This document shows, one piece after another, positions 55,025 to 64,000 of a stretch of DNA of 64,000 bases. The DNA is taken from positions 248,001 through 312,000 of the forward strand of contig NZ_BMRF01000005.1 in assembly GCF_014648495.1 (NCBI RefSeq), given 5' to 3'. How positions within the stretch are numbered: the stretch's first letter is position 1; each line of letters starts with the position of its first letter. The stretch is from Actinomadura cremea (GTDB taxonomy: Bacteria; Actinomycetota; Actinomycetes; Streptosporangiales; Streptosporangiaceae). Position numbers and translations under genes: made by a program. The notes below the pieces were generated by a model that ran no database searches, was not told the DNA's origin, and worked only from the letters and a program-made list of their open reading frames with translations.

Positions 55025-55611
55025 CAGCGCTCGCCCTCCCGGTCGTTCTCCCGGTCGTTCTCCCGGTCGTCCTGCCGGTCGTCCTGCCGGTCGTCCTTGC
55101 GGGCGCCGTTCGTCCCGACGTCCGAGCGCGACAGGACGATCGCGCCGACCAGCGACGCGAGCAGCAGCACCGACAGCACCTCGAACGGCAGCACCCACGT
55201 GCGGAACACCGCCGAGCCGAGCGCCTCGGCCGAGCCGCCGCCGGCGCGCAGCGGCATCCGCTCGTCCCCGAAGCCCATGACCAGGACGGTGACCAGGACG
55301 GCGGCGGTCGCGACGGCCACGGCGGCGGCGACCCACCGGTTCGGGGAGTCGAGGTCGGCGGACTCACCGATCGGCGCGCGGGTCAGCATGATCCCGAACA
55401 GCAGCAGCACCACGATCGCGCCGACGTAGATCAGCACCTGCACCCACGCGACGAACTCGGCCGTCAGCACCAGGTATCCGCCGGCCAGCGCGCCGAACGA
55501 CACGACGAGCCACAGCGCCGCGTGGACGAGCCGGCGGGTCGTGACCACGAGCAGCGCGGAACCGACGGCGACCGCGCCGAGCAGCGTGAAGACGATCTCC
55601 TGGCCGGTCAC
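55024..55611 (-). CDS. nuoJ: Complex I subunit J with charged repeat tail
   Basis: 195 residues with five TM helices ('[21 protein letters not shown]'). The last about 20 residues are a repeat of Asp-Asp/Asn-Asp-Arg units ([20 protein letters not shown]), encoded by 12-base tandem repeats at about 55036-55100. GTG start overlaps the nuoI stop as GTGA. Confidence 0.95.
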   Translation of the reverse strand: MTGQEIVFTLLGAVAVGSALLVVTTRRLVHAALWLVVSFGALAGGYLVLTAEFVAWVQVLIYVGAIVVLLLFGIMLTRAPIGESADLDSPNRWVAAAVAVATAAVLVTVLVMGFGDERMPLRAGGGSAEALGSAVFRTWVLPFEVLSVLLLASLVGAIVLSRSDVGTNGARKDDRQDDRQDDRENDRENDREGER

Positions 55612-56147
55612 CGGGCGGCCCCCGGGGGCCTGCGGGCGGCACGGGCGGCGGCCTTCTCCGCCGCGCCCAGCTCCTTCGGGTCCTCGGCGGCCGGGTCGGG
55701 GGCCTGCGGCGGCGGCACCGTCCACATCCACTCGCGCAGCCGGTCCTTCTCGTGGGTCAGCTCGGCGATGTCGTACTCGGCGTACTCGAACTCCGGCGAC
55801 CAGAACAGCGCGTCGAACGGGCACACCTCGACGCAGATGCCGCAGTACATGCACAGCGAGAAGTCGATGGCGAACCGGTCGAGGACGTTCCGCGTGCGCG
55901 CGCGCCCGCCGCCTTCGGCAGGCAGCGTCTCCTTGTGGGAGTCGATGTAGATGCACCAGTCCGGACATTCACGGGCGCACAGCATGCACACCGTGCAGTT
56001 CTCCTCGAACAGTGCGATGACGCCCCGGCTGCGCGGTGGCAGATCGGGTTGCACTTCCGGATACTGGCGCGTGATGGAACGCCGCGTCATCGTCCTCAAC
56101 GTGACGGCCAGCCCCTTGGCCAGCCCGCCTCCTGGTAGCCGTCCCAC
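55608..56147 (-). CDS. nuoI: Complex I iron-sulphur subunit I
   Basis: 179 residues. Two 4Fe-4S motifs, '[12 protein letters not shown]' and '[12 protein letters not shown]', carry clusters N6a/N6b that pass electrons to NuoB. A charged C-terminal tail of about 40 residues. GTG 56147 gives the family N-terminus '[19 protein letters not shown]'. First gene of the nuoI-N block, after an interruption by two plus-strand genes. Confidence 0.96.
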   Translation of the reverse strand: MGRLPGGGLAKGLAVTLRTMTRRSITRQYPEVQPDLPPRSRGVIALFEENCTVCMLCARECPDWCIYIDSHKETLPAEGGGRARTRNVLDRFAIDFSLCMYCGICVEVCPFDALFWSPEFEYAEYDIAELTHEKDRLREWMWTVPPPQAPDPAAEDPKELGAAEKAAARAARRPPGAAR

Positions 56148-56261
56148 GGCCCCATGATTGCGTACTGCGGGGCGTGGGGGAACGCGACGGCCGCCGCGTT
56201 CGTCGTACGAGACGTGGGACCGCCGGTCCGTACCGCGATCGGCCTGCGGCGAGGAGGTCAG

Positions 56262-57107
56262 GTGAGCCACGCGAACGGCCCCCAGGAGACCGGACCCGGA
56301 CGGCACGGGGACGCGCCCCCGCCGCACGTCCCGCGACCGCCGCACCCGCCCCGGCCGCCGCACGCGCCGCGCGTCCCGCACGGCGGGCCGCCGCGCCCCT
56401 ACGGCTCGCCGCCGTGGCGCGCGCCGCACTCGCCCGCCGCTCCCGGGCCGCCCCCGCCGCCCGTGCCGATCGTGGCCCCGGCGACGTCCCGCGGGGTGGG
56501 CTGGGCGCTCGTCCCGCTGCTCACCTTCGGGTACGGGACGCCCTTCTCGTTCATGTACGCCGCGATCAAGCGGGGTTCGTGGGGGATGGGCGCCGCCGCG
56601 ACCGGGTACGGCGCCGGGCTGATGGTCGCGATGGCGTCCTTCGGCTTCGACAGCCTGCTGCTCAGCGCGATCGGCTCGTTCCTGATGATGCTGCTGTGGA
56701 TCGGCGGCACCGGGCACGCGCTCGCGGCGCGGACGCGGGTGTTCCCGAAGGAGCCGCCGCGCAACCTCGCGAACGAGCACGCCGTCGAGGTCGCCAAGTT
56801 CCGGCGGACGCTGCGCGACGAGGCCCGCGAGCTCGCCGCGCGCGACCCGGCGCTCGCGCGCGAACTGCGCATCGGCCGTCCGGACGAGCCGCGCACCTAC
56901 GACGACGGCGGCCTCGTCGACGTCAACCACGCCCCGCCGAACATCATCGCGGCGCTGCCCGGCATGACGCCCGAGCTGGCCGAACGGGTCATCGAGCGGC
57001 GCGCCGCGACCGGCCCGTTCATCTCCGTCGAGGAGATGGTCGTGGACGCCGACCTGCCCCCGGACGTCCTCCCCCAGCTCGCCGACTTCGCGATCTTCCT
57101 CCCCTGA
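56262..57107 (+). CDS. Membrane protein with C-terminal helix-hairpin-helix domain
   Basis: 281 residues. N-terminal 85 residues are rich in Pro/His/Gly; two or three TM helices lie around 90-150; the C-terminus is '[43 protein letters not shown]', a ComEA-like helix-hairpin-helix pair that usually binds DNA. GTG 56262 with GAGGAGG upstream. Read opposite to nuo, divergent from nuoI with a 114-base gap. Function unknown. Confidence 0.82.
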   Translation: MSHANGPQETGPGRHGDAPPPHVPRPPHPPRPPHAPRVPHGGPPRPYGSPPWRAPHSPAAPGPPPPPVPIVAPATSRGVGWALVPLLTFGYGTPFSFMYAAIKRGSWGMGAAATGYGAGLMVAMASFGFDSLLLSAIGSFLMMLLWIGGTGHALAARTRVFPKEPPRNLANEHAVEVAKFRRTLRDEARELAARDPALARELRIGRPDEPRTYDDGGLVDVNHAPPNIIAALPGMTPELAERVIERRAATGPFISVEEMVVDADLPPDVLPQLADFAIFLP

Positions 57108-57166
57108 CGTCGGCCCCCTCCGGTAGAACCGGTCTCCGAACCGCTCCCGCTCCCCCGGAGGCCGAC

Positions 57167-57970
57167 GTGCCCGAAACCGAGCCGTACGACGATGAAGAGG
57201 GTCTGCCGCACAGCTGCTACCTGCTGGAGTTCTCGGTGTCGCCCGGCGGCGCCCGGCGGGGGGACGTGCACGTCGCCGCGACCCTCGACGGGCTCCGCGA
57301 GAGCTTCGAGGGCCGGGCTCACGGGGCGGACGGCTACCTGGTGATGCGGTACGGCGCCGTCCTGCACCTGTGGATCGTCCAGGAGGGCGAGATCGTCCAG
57401 GGCGTCGACCTGCACCCGTTCCTGCGGACGGGCGACGCGCGCTGCGACGAGGCGCTCGCCCGGGTGCTCGCCCTGAGGGGCGACGACCTCGACTACGAGG
57501 ACGAGGACGAACCGGACGAGGACGAGGCCGAGGACGGCTCGGACGGGGACGACGGTTCCGGACAGCCGGCCTTCCAGATCATGGCGCCCTACAACTTCCA
57601 TCCCGAGCGGTCCCTGCCGCTGCTGGCGCACGCGTTCGCCCTGCACGACCGGAGCGGCGCGGGCGACGCGGGCGACGCGGCCGCCCGCGCCGAACTCGAC
57701 CGGATCCTCGCGGACGCCGAGGCGGGGAAGGCGCCGGAGTCCTTCGGCGGTGTGACCGTCGAAGGGCTCGCCCTCGACCTGGAGGCGATCGCCAAGGTTC
57801 TGCCGCCGCTGCGCGAGCCGGTGCTGGCGACGAAGTGGGTGGAGGTCCGCTGGGCCGACGGCGTCCGGATGCATCCGGAGACCTACCTGGATCCGTGGGG
57901 CGACGGGCCGCTCGACCCGCTGCACGTCGGGCTCAACGACCTCGAAGGCGGCGAGGACGTGTACCTCTAG
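57167..57970 (+). CDS. Conserved-looking acidic protein, unknown function
   Basis: 267 residues. N-terminal half beta-rich ('[26 protein letters not shown]'), an acidic Asp/Glu stretch (about 107-128), and a helical C-terminal half. No TM helix and no family recognised. GTG 57167 with GGAGG upstream. Its stop overlaps the convergent nuoH stop by three bases. Confidence 0.75.
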   Translation: MPETEPYDDEEGLPHSCYLLEFSVSPGGARRGDVHVAATLDGLRESFEGRAHGADGYLVMRYGAVLHLWIVQEGEIVQGVDLHPFLRTGDARCDEALARVLALRGDDLDYEDEDEPDEDEAEDGSDGDDGSGQPAFQIMAPYNFHPERSLPLLAHAFALHDRSGAGDAGDAAARAELDRILADAEAGKAPESFGGVTVEGLALDLEAIAKVLPPLREPVLATKWVEVRWADGVRMHPETYLDPWGDGPLDPLHVGLNDLEGGEDVYL

Positions 57971-58920
57971 AGCGCGACCTTCAGGACGCCGGTGAGCGCG
58001 AGCTGCGCCAGCGACAGGGGCACCAGCCAGGCCCAGGCGAGCTTCTGGAGCTGGTCCTCGCGCATCCGGGGGTTCGCGACGCGCACCCAGATGACGCAGA
58101 ACGCGAGCGCCGCGACCTTCAGCGTCATCCACAGCCAGCCCAGTTCGGTGTTCAGGAACGGGCCCTTCCACCCGCCGAGGAACAGGACGGCCGTCAGCGC
58201 GCAGAGCACGACGATCCCGGCGTACTCGGCGAGGATGAACAGCGCGAAGCGGAGCCCGCCGTACTCGGTGTACGGGCCGAAGATGATCTCCGAGTCGGCG
58301 ACCGGCATGTCGAACGGGGGGCGGCGCAGCTCGGCGAGGCCCGCGACGAAGAACACCACGGCGCCGACCGCCTGCCACGGCAGCCACCACCAGCGCCACT
58401 CCTCGACGACGCCCTGCAGCGACAGCGTCCCGGCCGCCATCGCGACCGACGACGCCGCGAACACCATCGGCAGCTCGTAGGACATCAGCTGCGCCGCGAC
58501 GCGCATCCCGCCGAGCAGCGAGTACTTGTTCGCCGACGCCCAGCCCGCCATGATCGCGCCGATCACGCCGACGCCCATCACGGCCAGCGCGAAGAACAGG
58601 CCGACGCCGAGGTCGAGCGCGACCTGGCCGCCCGGCCCGACCGGGATGACGAGCAGCACCAGCAGGTACGGGACGAGCGCGACGCCCGGGGCGAGCTTGA
58701 ACACCCACCGGTCCGCCGCCCGCGGGACGACGTCCTCCTTCTGCGCGAACTTCACGCCGTCGGCGACGAGCTGCGCCCACCCGTGGAACCGGCCCGCGTA
58801 CATGGGGCCGAGGCGGCCCTGCATGTGGGCCATGACCTTGTGCTCGGCCTGCCCCACCAGGAGGGGCAGGACGGCGAACGCGGCGGCGACGAGCGCGAGC
58901 TTGACGACGACCTCAAGCAT
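57967..58920 (-). CDS. nuoH: Complex I membrane subunit H
   Basis: 317 residues, about eight TM helices, forms the quinone channel floor. The conserved loop reads 'RRPPFDMPVADSEIIFGPYTEYGG', where PEAESE is usual: one Glu is Val and one is Asp. The first loop reads 'EHKVMAHMQGRLGP' (usual ERKVMARMQ). So it is a diverged NuoH. ATG overlaps the nuoC stop by eight bases. Confidence 0.95.
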   Translation of the reverse strand: MLEVVVKLALVAAAFAVLPLLVGQAEHKVMAHMQGRLGPMYAGRFHGWAQLVADGVKFAQKEDVVPRAADRWVFKLAPGVALVPYLLVLLVIPVGPGGQVALDLGVGLFFALAVMGVGVIGAIMAGWASANKYSLLGGMRVAAQLMSYELPMVFAASSVAMAAGTLSLQGVVEEWRWWWLPWQAVGAVVFFVAGLAELRRPPFDMPVADSEIIFGPYTEYGGLRFALFILAEYAGIVVLCALTAVLFLGGWKGPFLNTELGWLWMTLKVAALAFCVIWVRVANPRMREDQLQKLAWAWLVPLSLAQLALTGVLKVAL

Positions 58921-59521
58921 CCGGGTCCCTCTCCGGCGGCCGGGCGGCGCGTTCGGCGGCCTCCGCCCACGGGCCCGACTCGGGGATCCCGGGCGGACGG
59001 ACGCGGCGGCGGCTCGGCGCCCCGTGTCCGGATTCGCCCGGTTCCTTCGCGCCCGGCCACGGCTTCGCGACCCGCGCCGCGAGCACGAACTCCTTGCGCA
59101 GCGGATGCCCCTCGAAGCCGTCCGGCAGCAGCAGCGGGACGAGGTTCGGGTGTCCCTCGAACGCGATGCCGAACATCTCGAACGTCTCGCGCTCGTGCCA
59201 CCCGGCGCCGCGGTACACGGCCGTCGCCGTCGGCAGCACCGGCTCGTCCCGGGGGACCCGGGTGCGGACGAGGAGGTGGTGCCGGCGTTCGAGCGAGTAC
59301 ACGTGCACGACGACGGCGAAGCCGTCCTCCAGCTCGTCCACGCCGGTCAGCCAGTCGAAGAAGCCGCAGGCCAGGTCGTCGCGGGCGAACACCAGCGCGT
59401 CCGTCCACAGCTCGGGCGGGACGCCGACGGCGAGGCCGCCGGACGTCTCCTCGGTGCTGACCTCGTCGCCGAACCGCTCGCGCCAGGCGGCCTCCAGACC
59501 GGCGTGCCCCTCCGGGGTCAC
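58913..59521 (-). CDS. nuoC: Complex I subunit C (30-kDa)
   Basis: 202 residues. '[46 protein letters not shown]' is the NuoC signature. Not fused to NuoD; a charged C-terminal tail follows. GTG start overlaps nuoB stop as GTGA. nuoD, expected next, is absent. Confidence 0.95.
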   Translation of the reverse strand: MTPEGHAGLEAAWRERFGDEVSTEETSGGLAVGVPPELWTDALVFARDDLACGFFDWLTGVDELEDGFAVVVHVYSLERRHHLLVRTRVPRDEPVLPTATAVYRGAGWHERETFEMFGIAFEGHPNLVPLLLPDGFEGHPLRKEFVLAARVAKPWPGAKEPGESGHGAPSRRRVRPPGIPESGPWAEAAERAARPPERDPDA

Positions 59522-60600
59522 CGGTCGCGCCCGATCTCGTCGTCGTGCCCGCCGTCGGAGAGCCCGGGGATGATCGTCGGGTCGTGGTCGCGCCGGTCCT
59601 TGGTCCGCCGTCCCGGAAGGCCGAAGCGCGGCTCGGCGTCGTCGACCGCCGGCACCGGCAGCGTCTCATCGCCGTCGGGGTCGCCGTCGGGGTCGCCGAC
59701 GGGGTCGCCGACGGGGAGCACCGGCACCGTCTCGTCCCCGTCGGGCGTGCGACCGGCCGCGCCGTCCGGCGGCGGCGGGTCCGCCGCGACGGGCGCCACG
59801 GGCAGCGTCTCGTCGGTGGGCGTCGCGGCCGGCGGTTCGTCGTCGATGGCCTGCACGGGCTGCGTCCGGACGTCGGCGGCCTGCACGGCCTCGACGTCGG
59901 CCGGTCCGAGCGGCACCTCGTCGTGCTCCGGTGCGGGCCGCGCCGGTTCGTCCTGCGGGGGCGGGACGGCGCCCGCCTCCTCGGCGTCCGGCGGCGGGGC
60001 CGGCGGGGCGGCGTCCGGCGGGGGCTGGAGCGGGCGGCGCAGGACGGTCGGGGACAGCGGGCGCGGCGGCGGCGGGGGCGTCACCGGGTCGCCGTCGTAG
60101 CGGTCGCCCAGCGTCTCGGCGGCGATCCGCTCCTGCAGGTGGACGATGCCGTGCAGCAGGGCCTCGGGACGCGGCGGGCAACCGGGCACGTAGACGTCCA
60201 CGGGGATGATCTGGTCGACGCCCTTGGTGACGCAGTAGGAGTCCCAGTAGGGGCCGCCGCAGTTGGAGCACGCGCCGAACGAGATGACGTACTTCGGTTC
60301 GGGCATCTGCTCGTACAGGCGCCGGACGGCCGGGGCCATCTTGTCGCTGACCGTGCCGGACACGACCATGAGGTCGGCCTGCCGGGGGCCGGGGGCGAAC
60401 GGGATGACGCCGAGGCGCATGAAGTCGTGCCGGCTCATCGAGGTGGCGATGAACTCGATCGCGCAGCAGGCGAGACCGAAGTTGAACACCCACAGGGAGT
60501 ACCGGCGGCCCCAGTTGAGCACGAACTTGATCGGCTTGGGGGCGACCCGCGACAGCGGCCCCACGCCCGGCGGCGGTAGATCGACAGTGCCCACGTCCAC
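59518..60600 (-). CDS. nuoB: Complex I iron-sulphur subunit B with long C-terminal extension
   Basis: 360 residues. Residues 1-170 form NuoB with the N2 ligands Cys45, Cys46, Cys111 and Cys141. Residues about 170-360 are a Pro/Asp/Ala-rich, probably disordered tail with repeated 'DETLPV' / '[10 protein letters not shown]'-like units. GTG 60600; a GTG six bases later is possible. Separated from nuoA by 61 bases. Confidence 0.95.
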   Translation of the reverse strand: MDVGTVDLPPPGVGPLSRVAPKPIKFVLNWGRRYSLWVFNFGLACCAIEFIATSMSRHDFMRLGVIPFAPGPRQADLMVVSGTVSDKMAPAVRRLYEQMPEPKYVISFGACSNCGGPYWDSYCVTKGVDQIIPVDVYVPGCPPRPEALLHGIVHLQERIAAETLGDRYDGDPVTPPPPPRPLSPTVLRRPLQPPPDAAPPAPPPDAEEAGAVPPPQDEPARPAPEHDEVPLGPADVEAVQAADVRTQPVQAIDDEPPAATPTDETLPVAPVAADPPPPDGAAGRTPDGDETVPVLPVGDPVGDPDGDPDGDETLPVPAVDDAEPRFGLPGRRTKDRRDHDPTIIPGLSDGGHDDEIGRDR

Positions 60601-60661
60601 ATTGTTACAGCCCGGGGCACGCCGGGATCAGGCCCACGAGGGGATCAGACCCGCGAAGGGG

Positions 60662-61033
60662 TCAGACCCAGGACAGGACGCCCTTCTTGGCCGCGTAGGC
60701 GAGACCGGTGGCGAGGAACGCCAGGAAGACGAACATCTCGCCGAGGGTCGTGAAGCCGTAGCCGGGGGAGTCGAAGACGGTGGCCCACGGGAACAGGAAC
60801 ACCGCGTCCACGGCGAACACGACGTACAGGTAGGCGAACACGTAGTACCGCACGTAGGAGTGCGCCCACCCCTCGCCCACCGGGTCGACACCGCACTCGT
60901 ACGTCATGAGCTTCTCGGCCGTGGGACGATGCGGACGCAGCAAGCGGTTCGCCGCGAGCCCTCCGGCGACGATGCCGCCGCCTACCAGGAGCAGCGCCAG
61001 GACGAGCGCATATGAGTCGAAATAGTTATGCAC
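60662..61033 (-). CDS. nuoA: Complex I membrane subunit A
   Basis: 123 residues, three TM helices, with the family loop 'YECGVDPVGEGWAHSYVRYYVFAYLYVVFAVDAVFLFPWA'. GTG start after GGAGGAAGTC. First gene of the operon; promoter in 61034-61188. Confidence 0.96.
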   Translation of the reverse strand: MHNYFDSYALVLALLLVGGGIVAGGLAANRLLRPHRPTAEKLMTYECGVDPVGEGWAHSYVRYYVFAYLYVVFAVDAVFLFPWATVFDSPGYGFTTLGEMFVFLAFLATGLAYAAKKGVLSWV

Positions 61034-61188
61034 GACTTCCTCCCGGAGTGCGTCTCACCAAGTATCCCTGAGGACGGTCCCCGGGGAGAGAGTGACGTCG
61101 TACCTCCCCCCTGGGGGATCGCGGTGTCATCCTTTGCCTGCACACTAGTGATGCATTGGGGTCAGTTGACCTGGAAGGACGTGACCCG

Positions 61189-62460
61189 ATGAGCAACCCA
61201 CCTCCGCCCCCGGGCGGCTGGGAGTCCCCGGGCGGTTCGTCGTGGCCGCCTCCGCCTCCGCCCGCCGGCCCGGGCGGCCCCGGTCCCGGCGTCCCGGGCG
61301 GCGTCGGCGGCCCCGGCATGCCGGGCGGTCCCGGAACGCCTCCCCCCTTCTTCCCCCCGCCGCCCGGCGGCCCGCTGGGGCCGGGCATGCCCCCGCCGCC
61401 GCGCAAGCGCGGCAACGGGCCGCTGATCGCCCTGCTGGCCGGCGGCGGTCTCGTCGTGGTGATCCTCGTCGCCGTCGTGGCGGTGGTGCTCGTCGCGAAC
61501 GGCGGGATGACCCCCGAGGAGAAGCTCCGCGCGGCGGCGGACGACATCGGCGCCGACACCTCCGTGGGGCTGGAGGGCGACTTCGGCGGCGGCGCCAACT
61601 CGATCCGCGGTGAGCTGTCGATCACCAAGGGCGGTCGCGCCTACGGCGCGGTGACGTGGAACAACAGCAAGGTCACCGTGCTCGCGGCGGACGGCATGCT
61701 GTTCGCCAAGGCCGGCTCCGCCTTCTGGAAGCAGCAGATCTCCGGCTCCGAGACGCCGTACTACCTGGAGGACGGCGAGCAGTGGGGTCGGCTGAACGCC
61801 GACGAGCTCGACCTCAAGTTCAAGGAGGAGCTGTCGCCGACGGCGCTGGCGGCCAAGCTGGACTCGGCCGCCGGTGGCACGGTCGACCCGGTGGAGACGA
61901 GCTGGAAGGGCACGAAGGCGCTCAAGGTCAGCACGTTCTCCTCCACCCTCTACATCAGCGACTCCGACGACCCCGAGCTGCTGCACTACGAGGCGACCAC
62001 GCCGCGCGTGGCGCTGGACGTGACCCCCAACAGCTCCTCGCAGAGCGGGACGGTCGTCTCGACCATGCGCACGAGCATCGGCGAGCTGAAGGACTCGTTC
62101 AACGCGTCGGCGCGCCCGACGATCGCGGAGTGGAAGAAGGGCAACTGCCAGGACGACGCGGGCTGCACCGTGCAGGCCCAGATCCGGCCGCCCTACGGGG
62201 CGGGCACGCCCGTCACGGTCGAGATCCAGTTCGCGCTGACCGCCGGGACGCTGACCGGCAAGGAACTCGGCAAGTGCACCACCCAGATCACGTTCAAGAC
62301 GGAGACCCCGGTGTGGGCCAGCTGCCGGGTCAAGAGCTCCGCGTGGACGAGCTGGGCCGAGAAGACCGGCGGCACGTTCTACAAGCACGCCGACTACAAG
62401 GTGCTCGGCGCCACGGCGAGCGAGGTTCAGGCGATGCAGAACGGCCTCGACAGCGAGTAG
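61189..62460 (+). CDS. Proline-rich membrane-anchored extracytoplasmic protein
   Basis: 423 residues. Cytoplasmic Pro/Gly-rich N-terminus (1-72), TM helix (about 78-102), and an extracellular region with a first domain ('KVTVLAADGMLFAKAGSAFWKQ') and a C-terminal domain with paired cysteines ('KGNCQDDAGCTVQ', 'GKCTTQITF', 'WASCRVKS'). Probably LppX/LolA-like in its first domain. ATG 61189 with GGAAGGAC. The next gene is a paralogue. Confidence 0.78.
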   Translation: MSNPPPPPGGWESPGGSSWPPPPPPAGPGGPGPGVPGGVGGPGMPGGPGTPPPFFPPPPGGPLGPGMPPPPRKRGNGPLIALLAGGGLVVVILVAVVAVVLVANGGMTPEEKLRAAADDIGADTSVGLEGDFGGGANSIRGELSITKGGRAYGAVTWNNSKVTVLAADGMLFAKAGSAFWKQQISGSETPYYLEDGEQWGRLNADELDLKFKEELSPTALAAKLDSAAGGTVDPVETSWKGTKALKVSTFSSTLYISDSDDPELLHYEATTPRVALDVTPNSSSQSGTVVSTMRTSIGELKDSFNASARPTIAEWKKGNCQDDAGCTVQAQIRPPYGAGTPVTVEIQFALTAGTLTGKELGKCTTQITFKTETPVWASCRVKSSAWTSWAEKTGGTFYKHADYKVLGATASEVQAMQNGLDSE

Positions 62461-62521
62461 GAGCGCGGCGCCGCAGGTGAGGCGCCGCGTCCGCCGCACC
62501 GGGCCGCGTCCGGGTGCCCGG

Positions 62522-62556
62522 CGACGCGACCGTCCCCGCTCCGGGGACTCGCGTCG
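62522..62556 (+). terminator. Terminator between the tandem paralogues
   Basis: CGACGCGA + GTCCCC / GGGGAC + TCGCGTCG, a 14-base interrupted stem. A second hairpin GCGGCGCC/GGCGCCGC lies at 62465-62488. Confidence 0.65.
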
Positions 62557-62574
62557 TCGGGCATTCTTGTTGCC

Positions 62575-64000
62575 GTGGACTTCCCTCACTCCGAGCCCAC
62601 CGATCCCGGAGCGCCCCGCACATCGCCCGGGCACCCGTCCGATCCCGCCGCCCGCCGCCGCGGCCGCCGCGGGGCCGCGTCCCGCGACGTTCCGGTCGCC
62701 GGACGGGCCGCGCACGAGCCGCGTCCGGCCCCGGCCCCGGCCTCGTTCGGGGACGGATCGGGCCGGCGCGGGGCCGCCGCGCCGGGCGGCGGCCCCGCCC
62801 CGGACGGGCCCGGATTCGCCGCACCGCCAGGACGTCCCGGGCCGGTGCCGCCCGGTGTCGTGCCGGGGCGGCAGCGGCCGATGTCGAAGCGGAACCGGAC
62901 GCTGCTGATCGCCGCCGGGGTCGCGATGACGGCGACGGCCGCGGGCGCCGTCACGATGGCGACGGCCGCCGGGGACGAGCCGTCCGGGCCGGTCGCCCGG
63001 CCGACCGCGGCCCCGCCCCCGGCGTGGTCGCTCGCGGCGGGCCGCCGGCTCACCGACGGGATCGGGCTGCGGTACGCGGGGACGCTCACCGTGGCGGGCG
63101 GTCCCGCGCGGCTGCAGCTGCGGATCAGCCCGGCGGGATCGGCGAGCGGGACGCTGACGGCCGGGGCGCGGACCGCGCTGCTCGCGACGGTCGACGGCGT
63201 CACCTACATCAAGGCCGGGCTGGACTTCTGGCGCGCGTACGCGGCGGGCACCGAGCATCCCGAGTACTACGCGGACGGCTGGGCGAAGGCGCCGCCGGCG
63301 CTGCCCGGGGTGGACGTGGCGAAGGCGCTCGCGCCCGAGGCGGTGGCGCGGCTGCTGGCCAAGGCGTCCGCCGACCCGAAGACGGAGGAGATCGGCGGTG
63401 TCCCCGCCTACGTGGTGCGGGCGGCGGACGCCGAGTACCTCGTCGCGGTCGCCGCGCCGCACCGGCTGCTGGGCGTGCGCACGTCCGGACGCGCCACGCT
63501 GACGCTCACGGCGCAGCCGCTCGCAGAACCGGCACCGATGTTCAAGGAGCTGCGCGCGCGTGTGAAGCAGCTGGGGGGCGCCACCGACCCCACGCTGCAC
63601 TTCACGCCCGGCAAGCTGACGTTCAAGAACTGCGACCAGAACGTGAACGGCTGCACCGTCCAGGTTCCGGCGACGCTGTCGACCTGGGAGGGGACGGTCG
63701 CGAAGGACGCGCGGGCGGCGCTGCGGGCGTCGATCACCTCGAAGGGGCGGCCGCTCGGAACGTGCCACGGGTCGGCGCCGGTGCCGGACGACCGGGCGGT
63801 CACGGTGAGCTGCACGGTCGCGGGCGGGCAGTGGCGGACGTGGATGCGCGCCGCCCTGAACAACCCGGGCTCGTACCCGTACGAGGCGAGCGCCCGCGTC
63901 GTCGGGGAGGCGCTGGCGGCCGAGGACGTCCAGGAGCTGCTCGCCGACCTCGACACCGAGCGCCGGGAGCTGGTGCGGGCCGCCGCGCCCGGCCCGGCGG
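62575..64000 (+). CDS. Membrane-anchored extracytoplasmic protein, paralogue of the previous gene; runs off the window
   Basis: At least 475 residues. Pro/Ala/Arg-rich cytoplasmic start, TM helix (about 108-128), then 'TVDGVTYIKAGLDFWRAY', 'NCDQNVNGCTVQV', 'GTCHGS' and 'VSCTVAGGQWRTWMR'. These match the order of cysteines and aromatic words in the upstream gene, so the pair arose by duplication. GTG 62575 is the first fitting start; ATG 62881, just before the TM helix, is the alternative. Confidence 0.75.
   Translation, partial: MDFPHSEPTDPGAPRTSPGHPSDPAARRRGRRGAASRDVPVAGRAAHEPRPAPAPASFGDGSGRRGAAAPGGGPAPDGPGFAAPPGRPGPVPPGVVPGRQRPMSKRNRTLLIAAGVAMTATAAGAVTMATAAGDEPSGPVARPTAAPPPAWSLAAGRRLTDGIGLRYAGTLTVAGGPARLQLRISPAGSASGTLTAGARTALLATVDGVTYIKAGLDFWRAYAAGTEHPEYYADGWAKAPPALPGVDVAKALAPEAVARLLAKASADPKTEEIGGVPAYVVRAADAEYLVAVAAPHRLLGVRTSGRATLTLTAQPLAEPAPMFKELRARVKQLGGATDPTLHFTPGKLTFKNCDQNVNGCTVQVPATLSTWEGTVAKDARAALRASITSKGRPLGTCHGSAPVPDDRAVTVSCTVAGGQWRTWMRAALNNPGSYPYEASARVVGEALAAEDVQELLADLDTERRELVRAAAPGPA

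Overview
The window is high-GC actinobacterial chromosome. Gene content (an mce lipid-import locus, MaoC-type HadA/HadB, SigE-family sigma factor, many proline-rich membrane-anchored proteins, a secondary nuo operon) and heavy use of GTG/TTG starts fit Streptosporangiales, most likely Thermomonosporaceae such as Actinomadura. The species cannot be fixed from this sequence alone.

Layout, left to right. (1) 1-23067, nearly all on the minus strand: the ancestral secE-nusG-rplK-rplA / rplJ-rplL / rpoB cluster, read right to left and split by two insertions. Three secreted, apparently LppX/LolA-like proteins (16925-19848) sit between rplA and rplJ. A complete 12-kb mce operon (mkl/mceG ATPase, yrbEA, yrbEB, mceA-F, two Mce-associated proteins; 2860-14917) sits between rplL and rpoB. 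The mce genes mostly overlap by 1-4 bases and end at a strong terminator, followed by an rpoB promoter. The RpoB fragment has Asn at the position equivalent to E. coli Ser531, a rifamycin-contact residue. (2) 23068-32280: an aminotransferase, a SigE-type sigma factor with a coupled membrane protein, an adenosine deaminase-like enzyme, a GntR/FCD regulator, murB, hadB-hadA, rpmG, tRNA-Met and tRNA-Thr. (3) 32285-45018: accessory metabolism and small regulator/enzyme modules (acyl-CoA dehydrogenase, PP2C-like protein, MHS transporter, MerR, ArsR-SRPBCC-reductase, HxlR/SDR, WYL regulator/VOC/YdeI, orphan Imm51-like gene), with at least two decayed genes. (4) 45422-47487: the scar of an integrative element at tRNA-Tyr. 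A 74-bp perfect direct repeat of the 3' half of the tRNA flanks a 5'-truncated tyrosine integrase and one small gene with a good leaderless promoter. (5) 47622-49584: cold-shock-domain protein, YajQ, HtpX. (6) 49652-61033: a short secondary complex I operon, nuoABC-H-IJKLMN, without nuoD, E, F or G. Proton-pumping residues in L, M, N and K are kept. Two genes on the opposite strand interrupt it between nuoH and nuoI. (7) 61189-64000: two tandem paralogous membrane-anchored proteins, the second running off the window.

The mce proteins should form one envelope transporter (ATPase + two permeases + six substrate-binding MCE subunits + two accessory proteins) for lipid- or sterol-like substrates. 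The nuo genes should form a proton-pumping membrane arm with a reduced peripheral arm whose electron donor is unknown. No CRISPR array, rRNA, biosynthetic gene cluster or intact insertion sequence was seen.
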